DNA of 64,000 nt from DMER01 sp003451645 (GTDB lineage Bacteria; Pseudomonadota; Alphaproteobacteria; Micropepsales; Micropepsaceae), in the NCBI GenBank assembly GCA_031976175.1, contig DALYLR010000006.1, positions 52,897 to 116,896 on the forward strand, read 5' to 3'. Below the pieces are notes generated by a model. It was not told where the DNA came from. It saw nothing but the letters and a program-made list of their open reading frames with translations, and searched no databases. A program made the translations under genes and the position numbers. Position 1 is the stretch's first letter. The number at the start of each line of letters is the position of its first letter. Shown piece after piece: positions 43,907-52,883 of the stretch.

Positions 43907-43936
43907 GGGCCCGGGCCATTGCTCGGGTCCTTTTTT
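43907..43936 (+). terminator. Rho-independent terminator after the phasin
   Basis: A 10-bp stem (43907-43916 with 43921-43930, two G-T pairs, loop CATT) is followed by six T residues (43931-43936). It lies 36 bp after the phasin stop. Confidence 0.9.
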
Positions 43937-44002
43937 GCCGGAGTGGGGCGACTGGTCCAGTGCCCCTTGCGGAGGCGCGGCAAGTAGTGCTTCCCTTCGC
44001 TC

Positions 44003-44410
44003 ATGACAGCCAGATCGAGAACTGACCTGCGGGCGATTGTCCTGCCACGCACGCCAAATTGTTTTCTTTTGGCACCGGACGGTTTTTGCGTAAGCGCCAA
44101 ACCGCACATGGTAGCGCCGAACCTGCTGGCGCCTGCTGCTGAGATTTGGGAGCGGTTGCAAAGAGCTGTGGCGCAGGAACCCCGGGTGACGGTTCACGAC
44201 CAAGACCGCCAAACCTTCTATTTGGATTTCACCCAGGTCAGCTTGGTTTTTCGCTTCCCCGACCGAGTGACGTTTCAGTTGCTGCCAGCGCCCGGTAACG
44301 CACAACAATCCACCCTCGCTGCTTACAGCCGGTCAAAATATGGCCGCAGCGATTTGGGAGTGAACAAGGCCCGCGTGATGCGCCTTCTGCAGCGGCTGCA
44401 AGACGGTTAG
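44003..44410 (+). CDS. DUF1499-like protein
   Basis: The 135-residue protein ends with STLAAYSRSKYGRSDLGVNKARVMRLLQRL (in parts), close to the DUF1499 signature (RS-x-S-R-x-G-x-x-D-x-G-x-N-x-x-R). The start of the domain (PNCFLLAPDG) also fits. There is no signal peptide or membrane segment. The function is unknown. No clear ribosome binding site precedes ATG 44003. It lies between the phasin terminator and clpS. Confidence 0.7.
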   Translation: MTARSRTDLRAIVLPRTPNCFLLAPDGFCVSAKPHMVAPNLLAPAAEIWERLQRAVAQEPRVTVHDQDRQTFYLDFTQVSLVFRFPDRVTFQLLPAPGNAQQSTLAAYSRSKYGRSDLGVNKARVMRLLQRLQDG

Positions 44411-44536
44411 ATCGACGGCCGGAGCAGCCGGGAGATTTTGCCACTTTGAATTCTTGCCCGCGATCTTATTTAGTGATGTCGTGAATGGGTCCTGGGGCCG
44501 CTTGATGAGCGCTGATGATGATAGGCTGAGGCGAGG

Positions 44537-44890
44537 ATGACACGACCAAACGGTCCAGGAAATGGACGCGGACCTGGGCAGGATGGGCGGGGTGGTCCCT
44601 CAACAGGCCTTGTAACCAAGGTCCGGCCCAAAACCAAGAAACCTTCGCTCTATAAGGTTCTGATGTTGAACGACGACTATACGCCCATGGAGTTTGTGGT
44701 CGTGGTTCTTGAGCGGTTCTTCAACAAGGGGCGGGACGACGCGGAGCGCATTATGCTGCAGGTTCATCGCGAGGGCGTTGGGGTTTGCGGCGTCTATACC
44801 TACGAAATCGCGGAGACCAAGGTCGCGCAGGTGATCGACTTTGCCCGCCGGCATCAGCACCCGCTACAGTGCACGCTGGAGAAGGAGTAA
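44537..44890 (+). CDS. clpS: ATP-dependent Clp protease adaptor ClpS
   Basis: The 117-residue adaptor binds N-degron substrates and hands them to ClpAP. The core (about 38-117) has the signature LMLNDDYTPMEFVVVVLERFF and HREGVGVCGVYTYEIAETK (in parts). The N-terminal 25 residues are Gly/Pro-rich. It lies 3 bp before clpA, the standard bicistron. AGGCGAGG precedes the ATG. Confidence 0.97.
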   Translation: MTRPNGPGNGRGPGQDGRGGPSTGLVTKVRPKTKKPSLYKVLMLNDDYTPMEFVVVVLERFFNKGRDDAERIMLQVHREGVGVCGVYTYEIAETKVAQVIDFARRHQHPLQCTLEKE

Positions 44891-44893
44891 CGG

Positions 44894-47248
44894 ATGGCGA
44901 ACATTTCCAAGACCCTTCACGCGACCCTGCAGCGTGCTATTGCGCTCGCGAACGAGCGCAGCCACGAATACGCGACCCTCGAACATTTGCTATTGGCGCT
45001 GATCGACGATGCCGACGCGGCCGCGGTCATCCGCGCCTGCAACGTTGATCTTGAGGCCCTGCGCCGGTCGGTCACGCAGTTCCTCGATCACGATTTGGCG
45101 ACAATGGTGGTCTCAGGCGGCGATGATGCAAGGCCTACGCCGGCCTTTCAGCGCGTGATCCAGCGTGCGGCCATCCATGTCCAGTCTTCCGGCCGTGAAG
45201 AGGTTACGGGTGCGAATATTCTGGTGGCCCTTTTTGCAGAACGCGAAAGTCACGCGACCTATTTCTTGCAAGAACAGAACATGACCCGCTTCGACGCGGT
45301 CAGCTATATCAGTCACGGCATCTCCAAACGGCCGGGGGCGTCAGAACAACGCACACCGCGCGGCTCGGATGAGGAGGGCGAAGAAGGCGAAAAGCCCAAT
45401 AAAACCGGGCATGAAGCGCTCGAATCCTACTGCGTCAATTTGAACACCAAAGCCCAAGCAGGGAAAATCGACCCGCTGATCGGCCGCGACGCAGAGATCG
45501 AGCGTACAATCCAGATTTTGTGCCGCCGCCAAAAGAACAACCCTCTGTTCGTGGGGGATCCAGGCGTTGGCAAGACTGCGATCGCCGAAGGCCTTGCGCG
45601 CAAGATCGTCCAGAACGATGTGCCTGAGGTCTTGCGGGATTGCACGATTTTCGCCCTCGACATGGGGGCATTGATCGCCGGCACGCGCTATCGGGGAGAT
45701 TTTGAGGAGCGTCTGAAAAACGTGATCAAAGAGCTGGAGGGCTTTCGCGGCGCCATCCTGTTCATCGACGAAATTCACACTGTCATTGGCGCAGGCGCGA
45801 CGAGCGGCGGCGCGATGGACGCGTCGAACCTGCTGAAACCTGCTTTGCAGTCCGGATCGCTGCGCTGCATCGGCTCGACCACATATAAGGAATACCGGCA
45901 GCATTTCGAAAAGGACCGGGCGCTGGTGCGCCGCTTCCAGAAGATCGACGTGGCCGAGCCGACCGTGCCCGACGCCATCAAGATTCTGAAGGGCCTGAAA
46001 CCCTATTTCGAGGAGTTTCACAAGGTCCGCTATACGAATGACGCCATTAAGACGGCGGTTGAACTGGCGGCCAAATACATCAACGACCGCAAATTGCCTG
46101 ACAAGGCTATCGACGTCATCGATGAATCGGGTGCTAGCCAAATGCTCTTGGCTGAGGCCAAGCGCAAGAAGGTGATCGACGTCAAAGAGATCGAAGATGT
46201 CGTTGCCAAAATGGCGCGCATCCCACCCAAGACCGTTAGCAAAACGGATGCCGAGCAGTTGCGTGACCTCGAAGGCAATCTGAAGCGGGTGGTATTTGGC
46301 CAGGATGCAGCGATCGACAGCCTCGCGGCGGCCATCAAGATGGCACGTGCAGGGTTGCGGGAGCCGGAAAAGCCGATCGGCTGTTATTTATTCTCCGGGC
46401 CCACGGGTGTCGGCAAGACTGAGGTGGCCAAGCAATTGGCCAAGATCATGGGCATGGAGCTGCTGCGCTTCGACATGTCGGAGTATATGGAGCGCCATAC
46501 AGTCAGCCGCCTCATTGGTGCGCCCCCGGGCTATGTGGGCTTTGATCAGGGCGGGCTTCTGACCGATGGGGTTGATCAACACCCGCACTGCGTGCTTTTG
46601 CTCGATGAAATCGAGAAGGCGCACCCGGACCTGTTCAATATCTTGTTGCAGGTGATGGACCACGGCAAACTCACCGATCACAACGGAAAGAAGATCGACT
46701 TCCGGAACGTGGTTCTCATCATGACCACCAATGCGGGTGCGTCGGATGCTGCCAAGGACGCCATTGGCTTTGGCCGGGGCAAGCGGGCGGGGGAGGACGA
46801 GGAGGCGATCAAAAAGCTGTTCACCCCCGAATTCCGCAACCGCCTGGATTCCGTCATTGCCTTCGCGCCACTGGGCATGGAGGTCATCGAGCGGGTGGTG
46901 GAGAAATTCGTCTTGCAGCTTGAGGCACAGCTGATCGACCGCAATGTGACGTTTGAATTGACGGCGGATGCAACCCGTTGGCTAGCCGTTAAGGGCTATG
47001 ATGAGCAATTCGGCGCCCGGCCGCTGTCCCGCGTCATTCAAGAGAACATCAAGAAGCCGCTCGCCGAAGAGTTGCTGTTTGGGAAATTGGCTAAGGGTGG
47101 CACCGTGCGCGTTTTGCTTGATGGGGCCAATGACAAACTGGCTTTTGAGTTTATCGAGGTGCCGCCGCGGCTGTTGACGAAACCCAAGCCCCAGGACGGG
47201 GAGCCGGGCGATGGCGCCGCTGAACCCAATGAACCCGAGGCAGTCTAG
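44894..47248 (+). CDS. clpA: ATP-dependent Clp protease ATPase subunit ClpA
   Basis: The 784-residue AAA+ unfoldase feeds substrates to ClpP. The N-domain (about 1-145) is the ClpS/N-degron dock. D1 has Walker A GDPGVGKTA, and D2 has GPTGVGKTE with the ClpP-binding region after it. The C-terminal tail is Pro/Glu/Asn-rich (about 750-784). ClpS and ClpA are expressed together. No clpP is near. Confidence 0.97.
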   Translation: MANISKTLHATLQRAIALANERSHEYATLEHLLLALIDDADAAAVIRACNVDLEALRRSVTQFLDHDLATMVVSGGDDARPTPAFQRVIQRAAIHVQSSGREEVTGANILVALFAERESHATYFLQEQNMTRFDAVSYISHGISKRPGASEQRTPRGSDEEGEEGEKPNKTGHEALESYCVNLNTKAQAGKIDPLIGRDAEIERTIQILCRRQKNNPLFVGDPGVGKTAIAEGLARKIVQNDVPEVLRDCTIFALDMGALIAGTRYRGDFEERLKNVIKELEGFRGAILFIDEIHTVIGAGATSGGAMDASNLLKPALQSGSLRCIGSTTYKEYRQHFEKDRALVRRFQKIDVAEPTVPDAIKILKGLKPYFEEFHKVRYTNDAIKTAVELAAKYINDRKLPDKAIDVIDESGASQMLLAEAKRKKVIDVKEIEDVVAKMARIPPKTVSKTDAEQLRDLEGNLKRVVFGQDAAIDSLAAAIKMARAGLREPEKPIGCYLFSGPTGVGKTEVAKQLAKIMGMELLRFDMSEYMERHTVSRLIGAPPGYVGFDQGGLLTDGVDQHPHCVLLLDEIEKAHPDLFNILLQVMDHGKLTDHNGKKIDFRNVVLIMTTNAGASDAAKDAIGFGRGKRAGEDEEAIKKLFTPEFRNRLDSVIAFAPLGMEVIERVVEKFVLQLEAQLIDRNVTFELTADATRWLAVKGYDEQFGARPLSRVIQENIKKPLAEELLFGKLAKGGTVRVLLDGANDKLAFEFIEVPPRLLTKPKPQDGEPGDGAAEPNEPEAV

Positions 47249-47360
47249 ACGGTTCGGTTTGGACGGTTAACGCGCCTTGCGGCGATCCCTGCGGGTTGAC
47301 GTCGCTGGGCCAAGAGGCCATGGTAGAACATCGGTCAATGGCTCGCTGGGGGGCTTGAGT

Positions 47361-48017
47361 TTGAGCGGCTCGCCAAATCGCCTAATAGAGTTTGTGCAGG
47401 ACGGACACCACGCGGAAATCGCCATTTACCGCGCACGTGACTGGCCCGCCTTCACCTGGCCGATCTTCACCCTGGTGTTCATTTTCCTGGGCATCTACTT
47501 CACGTTCCTATGCGATCCGCCTTATCCGGTCCTTGGCGGAGCATCGTTTTTCCTGTCCTTTATTTTTGCGCTTTTGATCTATTTCCGGTTCGCAAGCTTT
47601 CAATCGATTTCGATCAGCAAGGGCGTGCTGCGCCGCGGCAAGATCGCGATCCGCGGGGGCGCCAAAATCTGCATTGGCAACAGCGCCCACATCAAAAACG
47701 AAAAGGTCGCAATCTCCCAGGTCACGGCCGAAGCCGTCGAAGTGGACGAGGTGGTCGTTACCAAGAGTGGCGAGGTCTCGATCCTGGTAAGGGTCGTCAG
47801 GATCATTTTCTTCCCGATATTCATCATCAGCAGGATCGTGACTCACCGCGTGGACCTGGATGGCTGGTTCGTCTACGTGCCGACCAAGGTCGGTCCGGTC
47901 ATCCTCTTCTCGGATGTTGCGGAAGACGAGGCCCTGATGCTGGCCCGGCTGGTTGCCACGGCATTGATGAAGGACAAGCCGCTGACGCCGCCACACTGCT
48001 TCAAAGCAGAGCCCTAA
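47361..48017 (+). CDS. Membrane protein of unknown function
   Basis: From TTG 47361 the protein has about 218 residues. Two adjacent membrane helices (WPIFTLVFIFLGIYFTFL and GGASFFLSFIFALLIYF) are followed by a beta-rich region (ISISKGVLRRGKIAIRGG). A third hydrophobic stretch (VRIIFFPIFIISRIV) then leads to a C-terminal domain. The layout resembles PH-like or DUF2244-type membrane proteins, but I do not recognise a family. The start is uncertain: frames open to 47277, and TTG 47361 has a GGGGGG run seven bases upstream. It follows clpA and overlaps convergent HIT by 17 bp. Confidence 0.6.
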   Translation: MSGSPNRLIEFVQDGHHAEIAIYRARDWPAFTWPIFTLVFIFLGIYFTFLCDPPYPVLGGASFFLSFIFALLIYFRFASFQSISISKGVLRRGKIAIRGGAKICIGNSAHIKNEKVAISQVTAEAVEVDEVVVTKSGEVSILVRVVRIIFFPIFIISRIVTHRVDLDGWFVYVPTKVGPVILFSDVAEDEALMLARLVATALMKDKPLTPPHCFKAEP

Positions 48018-48417
48018 TCTGGCTTGCATGCTTCTCCAGGACCTTGCGGTCTGCCATGGTACGGCCATGGATCGTGATGTCGAGGCCCGCGCGCCGCGGG
48101 ATAATGTGAAAGTGAATGTGGAAGACCGATTGACCGGCCGCCGCGCCGTTCAATTGCATGAGCATAATACCCGGCGCGTCGAAGGCTTTCTTCACGGCCT
48201 GCGCCACCTTCTGCGTAGTGACGATCAGGTGCTGAGCGCCGGAGGCTGAGAGATCGAACAGGCTCTCAGCTGGCTCCTTCGGGATCACCAGTGTATGCCC
48301 CTCAGTGGTGGGCATGATGTCCATAAAGGCCAGCGCATGCGCGTCCTCATAGACCTTCGCGCAAGGGGCCTCGCCCCGAATGATCTTGGCAAAGATATTG
48401 TTGGCCGCATAGGTCAT
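48001..48417 (-). CDS. HIT family hydrolase
   Basis: The 138-residue protein is a histidine triad hydrolase with the signature H-I-H-F-H-I-I-P near residues 97-104 and the opening NNIFAKIIRGEAPCAKVYED. HIT proteins cleave nucleoside phosphoramidates or related adenylates. Start ATG 48417 overlaps the stop of the GNAT gene by one base, so the longer frame (to 48672) is not real. The 3' end overlaps the membrane-protein gene. Confidence 0.95.
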   Translation of the reverse strand: MTYAANNIFAKIIRGEAPCAKVYEDAHALAFMDIMPTTEGHTLVIPKEPAESLFDLSASGAQHLIVTTQKVAQAVKKAFDAPGIMLMQLNGAAAGQSVFHIHFHIIPRRAGLDITIHGRTMADRKVLEKHASQIRALL

Positions 48418-49580
48418 CACTCTTGCTCCCGCTCCAAATCGCGCCGGAAGGGCGCGTGCTCTTGCAATCCTGTCATCTCGTCTGTGACGGCGTCGCGTTC
48501 CTGTGCCAGATACCGTGCGATAGCATCGCGGAAATCTGGATCGGCAATCCAATGCAGTGAATAGGTCGCTGACGGCAAGTAACCGCGTGCCAGTTTGTGG
48601 GCCCCTTGGGCACCCGCCTCGACTCGCTTGAGCCCTTTGGCAATGGCGAAGTCGATGGCCTGATAGTAGCACACTTCAAAGTGCAGAAAGGGGTGGTGCT
48701 CTATGGCACCCCAGTTGCGGCCATAGAGGGTGGTGGCATCCATAAAGTTCAGCGCGCCGGCGATGTACCGCCCGTCGCGCTTGGCAAGAATGAGCAGGAT
48801 CTGGTCTGCCATGACGCCGCCAACCCTGCTGAAGAACTCGCGGTTCAGATAAGGCGCACCCCATTTCCGGCTGCCGGTATCCATGTAGAAGTCATAGAAT
48901 GCGTCCCAATGGACCTCACGAATATCGCTGCCGGTGACCCACTCGATTGTGATGCCGGCCTGAAACGCTTGCGCCCTTTCGCGCCGCAGGTTCTTTCGCT
49001 TGATCGATTGAAGCTCACCCAGGAAATCCGCAAAGCACTGATAGCCCTTGTTCTCAAAGTGAAATTGCTGATCCTGGCGCTGCAGAAGCCCGCGCGCGCC
49101 CAGCCGCGACCAAACGTCCTCGCTAGGAAAATTGATGTGTACGGATGAAACCCCAAGCTGCTGCGCTGCGCTTTCGGTTGCGCTTATCAGAGCAGCCTCC
49201 AGCCCCTCATCGCCACCACATAGGAGCCTTGGGCCCGTCACAGGCGTGAAGGGGACCGCACACAAAAGTTTTGGGTAGTAGCGGCGGCCCGACCTCTGAT
49301 AGGCATCCGCCCAGCTATGGTCGAAAACATACTCTCCATAGGAATGCGCCTTGATGTAAAGGGGGGCTACTGCTGCGAGTTCTCCCTCAACTTCGATTGA
49401 GACATGGACAGGGTTCCATCCCGTCCGCCCGCCAACGCAGCCACTATCTTCGAGTGCCTTCAGAAAGGCATGCCGCACAAAGGGCTGCACGGTCCCGTCC
49501 GGGAAGGCGGCAAGCCGGTCCCAGTCCCGCTCAGGCAGGTCACGAATCCGTTTGCACAGCTTGGCCTCAACTCGGGTCAC
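48417..49580 (-). CDS. GNAT/FemAB-like acetyltransferase (DUF482 type)
   Basis: The 387-residue protein matches the PF04339 peptidogalycan-biosynthesis-like group of FemAB-related GNAT enzymes: YGEYVFDHSWADAYQRSG, FCSV-like middle, and the C-terminal RVEAGAQGAHKLARGYLP. Such proteins are thought to transfer amino-acyl or acyl groups. The substrate is unknown. It lies between RidA (4-bp overlap) and HIT (1-bp overlap), a conserved alphaproteobacterial trio. Confidence 0.88.
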   Translation of the reverse strand: MTRVEAKLCKRIRDLPERDWDRLAAFPDGTVQPFVRHAFLKALEDSGCVGGRTGWNPVHVSIEVEGELAAVAPLYIKAHSYGEYVFDHSWADAYQRSGRRYYPKLLCAVPFTPVTGPRLLCGGDEGLEAALISATESAAQQLGVSSVHINFPSEDVWSRLGARGLLQRQDQQFHFENKGYQCFADFLGELQSIKRKNLRRERAQAFQAGITIEWVTGSDIREVHWDAFYDFYMDTGSRKWGAPYLNREFFSRVGGVMADQILLILAKRDGRYIAGALNFMDATTLYGRNWGAIEHHPFLHFEVCYYQAIDFAIAKGLKRVEAGAQGAHKLARGYLPSATYSLHWIADPDFRDAIARYLAQERDAVTDEMTGLQEHAPFRRDLEREQE

Positions 49581-50044
49581 GCAAGTTCGGCGATCGCTTC
49601 AACTTCCACCGCGACATTGCGGGGCAGGGAGCCAGCGCCAACGGCAGCGCGGGCGTGACGGCCCGCATCGCCAAACACCTCAACGAACAGGTCGGAAGCG
49701 CCATTGATCACTTCAGGGTGCTGGCTAAAGCCCGGGACGGCATTTACAAAGCCCGTGACTTTGACGATGCGTTTGACCCGGTCGAGGTTTTCGTGCGTCG
49801 CGATATTCAACTGCCCAATGATGTTAAGCGCACAGAGGCGGGCTGCGAGCTTGCCTTGCTCGATGTCGAAGTCTTTGCCGACGATCCCCACATATTCGAG
49901 ACCGTTGGGCCCAATCGTGACTTGCCCTGAGACAAAGACGAGGCTTCCGCTAATCACAAAGGGCACATAATTTGCGACAGGTGCGACGGGCTTGGGAAGG
50001 ACCAGATTGAGTTCGGCGAGGCGGGCATGAACGCGGCCTGTCAT
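49577..50044 (-). CDS. RidA family protein
   Basis: The 155-residue protein is a RidA/YjgF-type trimer: FVSGQVTIGPNG near 50, QLNIA and VNGASDLFVEVFGDAGRHARAAVGAGSLPRN near the C-terminus (in parts). The Arg in GDAGRHARAAVG matches the enamine-binding arginine. RidA hydrolyses reactive enamine/imine intermediates. It starts the RidA-GNAT-HIT run. It diverges from aguA. Confidence 0.92.
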   Translation of the reverse strand: MTGRVHARLAELNLVLPKPVAPVANYVPFVISGSLVFVSGQVTIGPNGLEYVGIVGKDFDIEQGKLAARLCALNIIGQLNIATHENLDRVKRIVKVTGFVNAVPGFSQHPEVINGASDLFVEVFGDAGRHARAAVGAGSLPRNVAVEVEAIAELA

Positions 50045-50084
50045 GGGGTGTCTCCTGAATGAGCCTGATACCTGTTCACTTACT

Positions 50085-50131
50085 CCCTCACACCGCTGTT
50101 GGCGAGAGGGTAGCTCCCATCTAGGCTGGGA
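50085..50131 (+). promoter_or_regulatory. Two hairpins in the aguA leader
   Basis: Hairpin 1: CCCTC (50085-50089) with GAGGG (50106-50110), inner CGC/GCG and a TGTTG loop. Hairpin 2: TCCCA (50115-50119) with TGGGA (50127-50131). They end 15 bp before ATG 50147, with AAGGAC in between. They could tune translation; no known riboswitch matched by eye. Confidence 0.3.
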
Positions 50132-50146
50132 AAAGGACGGTGACTA

Positions 50147-51220
50147 ATGGAACGCTCGCGGCGCCTCGATGCCGAAGATGATTGTCCGTTGCGCGATGGC
50201 TTGGCAATGCCGGCGGAATGGGGGATGCATGACCGCACCTGGATGCAGTGGCCGTGCAGGCTGGAGCCGTGGGGCGGGGAGGAGGGGCTGATCCGCGCGC
50301 GCGTCGGTTATGGAAAGGTCGCACGGGCAATCTCTGGCTTTGAGAAGGTGGTCATGGTGGTGCGCCCGCAAGATGCGGCAGAGGCGCAGCTGACGCTTGG
50401 CCGGGGCATTCCTCTGTTCGAGGCCGAGATTGACGACAGCTGGGCACGCGATAGCGGCCCCATTTTCGTGACGGATGGTGAGGGCGGCGTCGCTGGCGTG
50501 CATTGGCGCTTCAATGCCTGGGGCAACAAATATCAGGGCTATGCGGGCGATGCGGCCTTGGGCGGCCGGGTAATCGATGCGCTGGCCATGCGTAAATATG
50601 CGGGCCCTATGGTCCTGGAGGGCGGCTCCATTGCGGTCGACGGCCGCGGTCTGCTGATGACCACAGAGCAATGTTTGCTCAACCCCAACCGCAACCCCGC
50701 CTTGAGCCAGCAGCAGATCGAGGAGCGCCTCGCCCTCTTTGTTGGGGTCACAAAAGTGCTCTGGCTGGGCGAAGGCTTGGAGGACGACGAGACCGACGGG
50801 CATATCGACAATCTTGCGGCTTTTGCCCCGGGCGGGAAGGCTCTGGTTCATTCCGCCCCCCCATCCGACTTCTATAATTATCGCGTGTCCCAAGACGCCA
50901 TCCGCAGGCTTTCGGCAGCGCGCACGGCTGAAGGCGAACCCCTCGAGATCATCGAGGTACCGCAGCCGCAAGTGATCCGCCGGCGCGCCGATGGGCGCCG
51001 GCTCGATGCCAGCTACATCAATTTCTACTGTGCGAATTATGGGATTGTGATGCCATCTTTCGACGATCCGATGGATGAGAAAGCACGAGACATCTTGGCG
51101 TCGGCCTTCCCAAGCCATCGCGTCGTGCAAGTACCCGCGCTCGACATTGTTGAGGGCGGAGGCGGCATTCATTGCATTACGCAACAGCAGCCCGCAGGCC
51201 AGCCTCTTAAGCCCAGATAG
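50147..51220 (+). CDS. aguA: Agmatine deiminase
   Basis: The 357-residue enzyme converts agmatine to N-carbamoylputrescine. Motifs: RTWMQWPC, DDSWARDSGPIFV, GHIDN (catalytic His) and the nucleophile Cys343 in HCITQQQP. The length is typical. It lies 12 bp before aguB, giving the agmatine-to-putrescine pathway. AAGGAC is spaced eight bases from ATG. The upstream arginine decarboxylase that would make agmatine is not in view. Confidence 0.97.
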   Translation: MERSRRLDAEDDCPLRDGLAMPAEWGMHDRTWMQWPCRLEPWGGEEGLIRARVGYGKVARAISGFEKVVMVVRPQDAAEAQLTLGRGIPLFEAEIDDSWARDSGPIFVTDGEGGVAGVHWRFNAWGNKYQGYAGDAALGGRVIDALAMRKYAGPMVLEGGSIAVDGRGLLMTTEQCLLNPNRNPALSQQQIEERLALFVGVTKVLWLGEGLEDDETDGHIDNLAAFAPGGKALVHSAPPSDFYNYRVSQDAIRRLSAARTAEGEPLEIIEVPQPQVIRRRADGRRLDASYINFYCANYGIVMPSFDDPMDEKARDILASAFPSHRVVQVPALDIVEGGGGIHCITQQQPAGQPLKPR

Positions 51221-51232
51221 GACCACACAACG

Positions 51233-52114
51233 ATGCGCAAAGTGACCGTCGCAGCAACACAATATGCGTGCTCCTGGGATATCAAGGCCAATGTTGACAA
51301 GGCCGAGCAGATGGTGCGCGCGGCCCATGCCAAGGGCGCCAATGTGGTCCTCATCCAAGAGCTCTTCGAGACGCCTTACTTCTGCAAGGACCAACTGGCC
51401 AAGCACTTTGCGTTGGCCGCCCCCTTTGACGGCAATCCACTGATCGCCCGCTTTTCCAGTTTGGCCCGTGAATTGGGTGTTGTCTTGCCGCTGAGCTATT
51501 TCGAAAAGGCCAATCAGGCGCACTTCAATTCACTCGCCATGATCGATGCGGATGGCAAGGTCCTCGGCAACTACCGCAAATCCCATATTCCCGACGGGCC
51601 GGGCTATCAGGAGAAATACTACTTCAATCCCGGCGACACGGGCTTCCGCGTCTTCGACACCGCCTTTGGACGGTTGGGTGCTGGCATTTGCTGGGACCAA
51701 TGGTTTCCGGAATGCGCCCGCGCCATGGCCCTGATGGGCGCCGAGATTCTCTTTTATCCCACAGCCATTGGCTCCGAACCGCCGCCAGCACCCTCGGTCG
51801 ATTCCTCAGGCCATTGGCGCCGGGTCATGCAAGGCCACGCAGGCGCCAATTATGTACCCCTCATCGCCTCCAACCGCATCGGCCGTGAAGTGGGCGAGAC
51901 ATGCGAGATCACCTTCTATGGGACCTCATTCATCGCAGGGCCTACGGGAGAGATCATCACGGATGCGGGCCGCACAGAGGAGGCGGTCCTGACCGCAACC
52001 TTTGATCTGGACGAGATCGCTTTGGGACGGCGCAGCTGGGGCTTGTTCCGCGACCGGCGGCCCGAGGTCTATGGCGCGTTGCTGACCTTGGATGGCGGAA
52101 TCTCGGTCAAATAG
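51233..52114 (+). CDS. aguB: N-carbamoylputrescine amidase
   Basis: The 293-residue nitrilase-superfamily enzyme makes putrescine from N-carbamoylputrescine. The Glu-Lys-Cys triad is visible: Glu in QELFETPYFC, Lys in NYRKSHIPDG and Cys153 in GICWDQWFPE. It follows aguA by 12 bp. Its 3' end overlaps the convergent GGDEF gene by 46 bp, so the two stop regions are antisense to each other. Confidence 0.97.
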   Translation: MRKVTVAATQYACSWDIKANVDKAEQMVRAAHAKGANVVLIQELFETPYFCKDQLAKHFALAAPFDGNPLIARFSSLARELGVVLPLSYFEKANQAHFNSLAMIDADGKVLGNYRKSHIPDGPGYQEKYYFNPGDTGFRVFDTAFGRLGAGICWDQWFPECARAMALMGAEILFYPTAIGSEPPPAPSVDSSGHWRRVMQGHAGANYVPLIASNRIGREVGETCEITFYGTSFIAGPTGEIITDAGRTEEAVLTATFDLDEIALGRRSWGLFRDRRPEVYGALLTLDGGISVK

Positions 52115-52740
52115 GCCTTGGCCTTGCGCAGGCGCTTGTCGGCATACATGGCCGTATCCGCATTGCGCACCAAAACATCGCGCGTCATGCCTGGCTTGTA
52201 CTGCGCAAAGCCCAAACTTGTGCGGATCGCGATCCGCACGCCGTCAAAGTCGACATAGGTATTGAGGAGGATGATCCGCAAACGCTCCGCTTTGGCGCGC
52301 AGGGCGCCCGGATCGCCCTTTGTGAACAAAACTGCAAATTCATCACCGCCCAGGCGCGCGGCCGTGTCCGTCGCGCGAATATGAGACGTGATGGTGGAGG
52401 CGATTGCCTTCAACACCTTGTCGCCCGCCTCATGGCCATAATGATCGTTGACCGCCTTGAACCCATCGAGGTCCATATAGACCAGGCCGCCCGTCTCATT
52501 GTAGCGCTGCGCCGAGGACAGCGCCCGCCCGATCGCGTCATTCAATCCGCGCCGGTTGGCGAGGCCTGTCAGTTCATCCGTATAAAGAAGAGATTCAAGT
52601 TCCGCAATCCGCTTGGCCTGTTCGGCGACCGTCTGTTCCGCTTCAGCGGCGATCTTCAAGAGTTTCGCCAGCATCGCTTCGTGGCCGAAATTGCTGTTGA
52701 CGGCGTCTGCGGCGGAGGGGGAAAGCTGTGGCTGTGCCAT
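52069..52740 (-). CDS. Small GGDEF diguanylate cyclase
   Basis: The 223-residue protein has a short coiled coil (about 25-50: AEAEQTVAEQAKRIAELESL) and one GGDEF domain: DELTGLANRRG, the intact signature RLGGDEFAVLF and the RxxD I-site (RATD) seven to eight residues before it. It should make cyclic di-GMP and be product-inhibited. There is no transmembrane or receiver domain, so it may be soluble and constitutive or respond by coiled-coil partners. Start ATG 52740; the longer frame to 53007 covers the upstream gap and dinB. Confidence 0.92.
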   Translation of the reverse strand: MAQPQLSPSAADAVNSNFGHEAMLAKLLKIAAEAEQTVAEQAKRIAELESLLYTDELTGLANRRGLNDAIGRALSSAQRYNETGGLVYMDLDGFKAVNDHYGHEAGDKVLKAIASTITSHIRATDTAARLGGDEFAVLFTKGDPGALRAKAERLRIILLNTYVDFDGVRIAIRTSLGFAQYKPGMTRDVLVRNADTAMYADKRLRKAKAYLTEIPPSKVSNAP

Positions 52741-52790
52741 GGTGCTACGTGTTCTGCGCGAAAGATCGGGACTTAACCTTGAGTGTTGAT

Positions 52791-52849
52791 AGGCATACTG
52801 CCTGTAAACCCTGAATTTTTTGCTGACGCCAGAACGAGAAATGTCAGCA
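52791..52849 (-). promoter_or_regulatory. Two inverted repeats upstream of the GGDEF gene
   Basis: AGGCA-TAC-TGCCT (52791-52803) is a perfect 13-bp palindrome. TGCTGAC (52821-52827) and GTCAGCA (52843-52849) are perfect 7-bp arms. Both lie 50-110 bp before the GGDEF start and after dinB. Neither is followed by a T-tract on either strand. They are candidate operators. Confidence 0.35.
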
Positions 52850-52883
52850 CACGTATCAATGCATTGGTAATAGAGGTAAAGAA

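Noticed and set aside
44444..44471. RpoH-like promoter (CTTTG...CTTATTT) before clpS
   Set aside because: The -10-like CTTATTT fits, but the upstream half is CTTTG with the wrong spacing for the alphaproteobacterial heat-shock consensus. Too weak to call.
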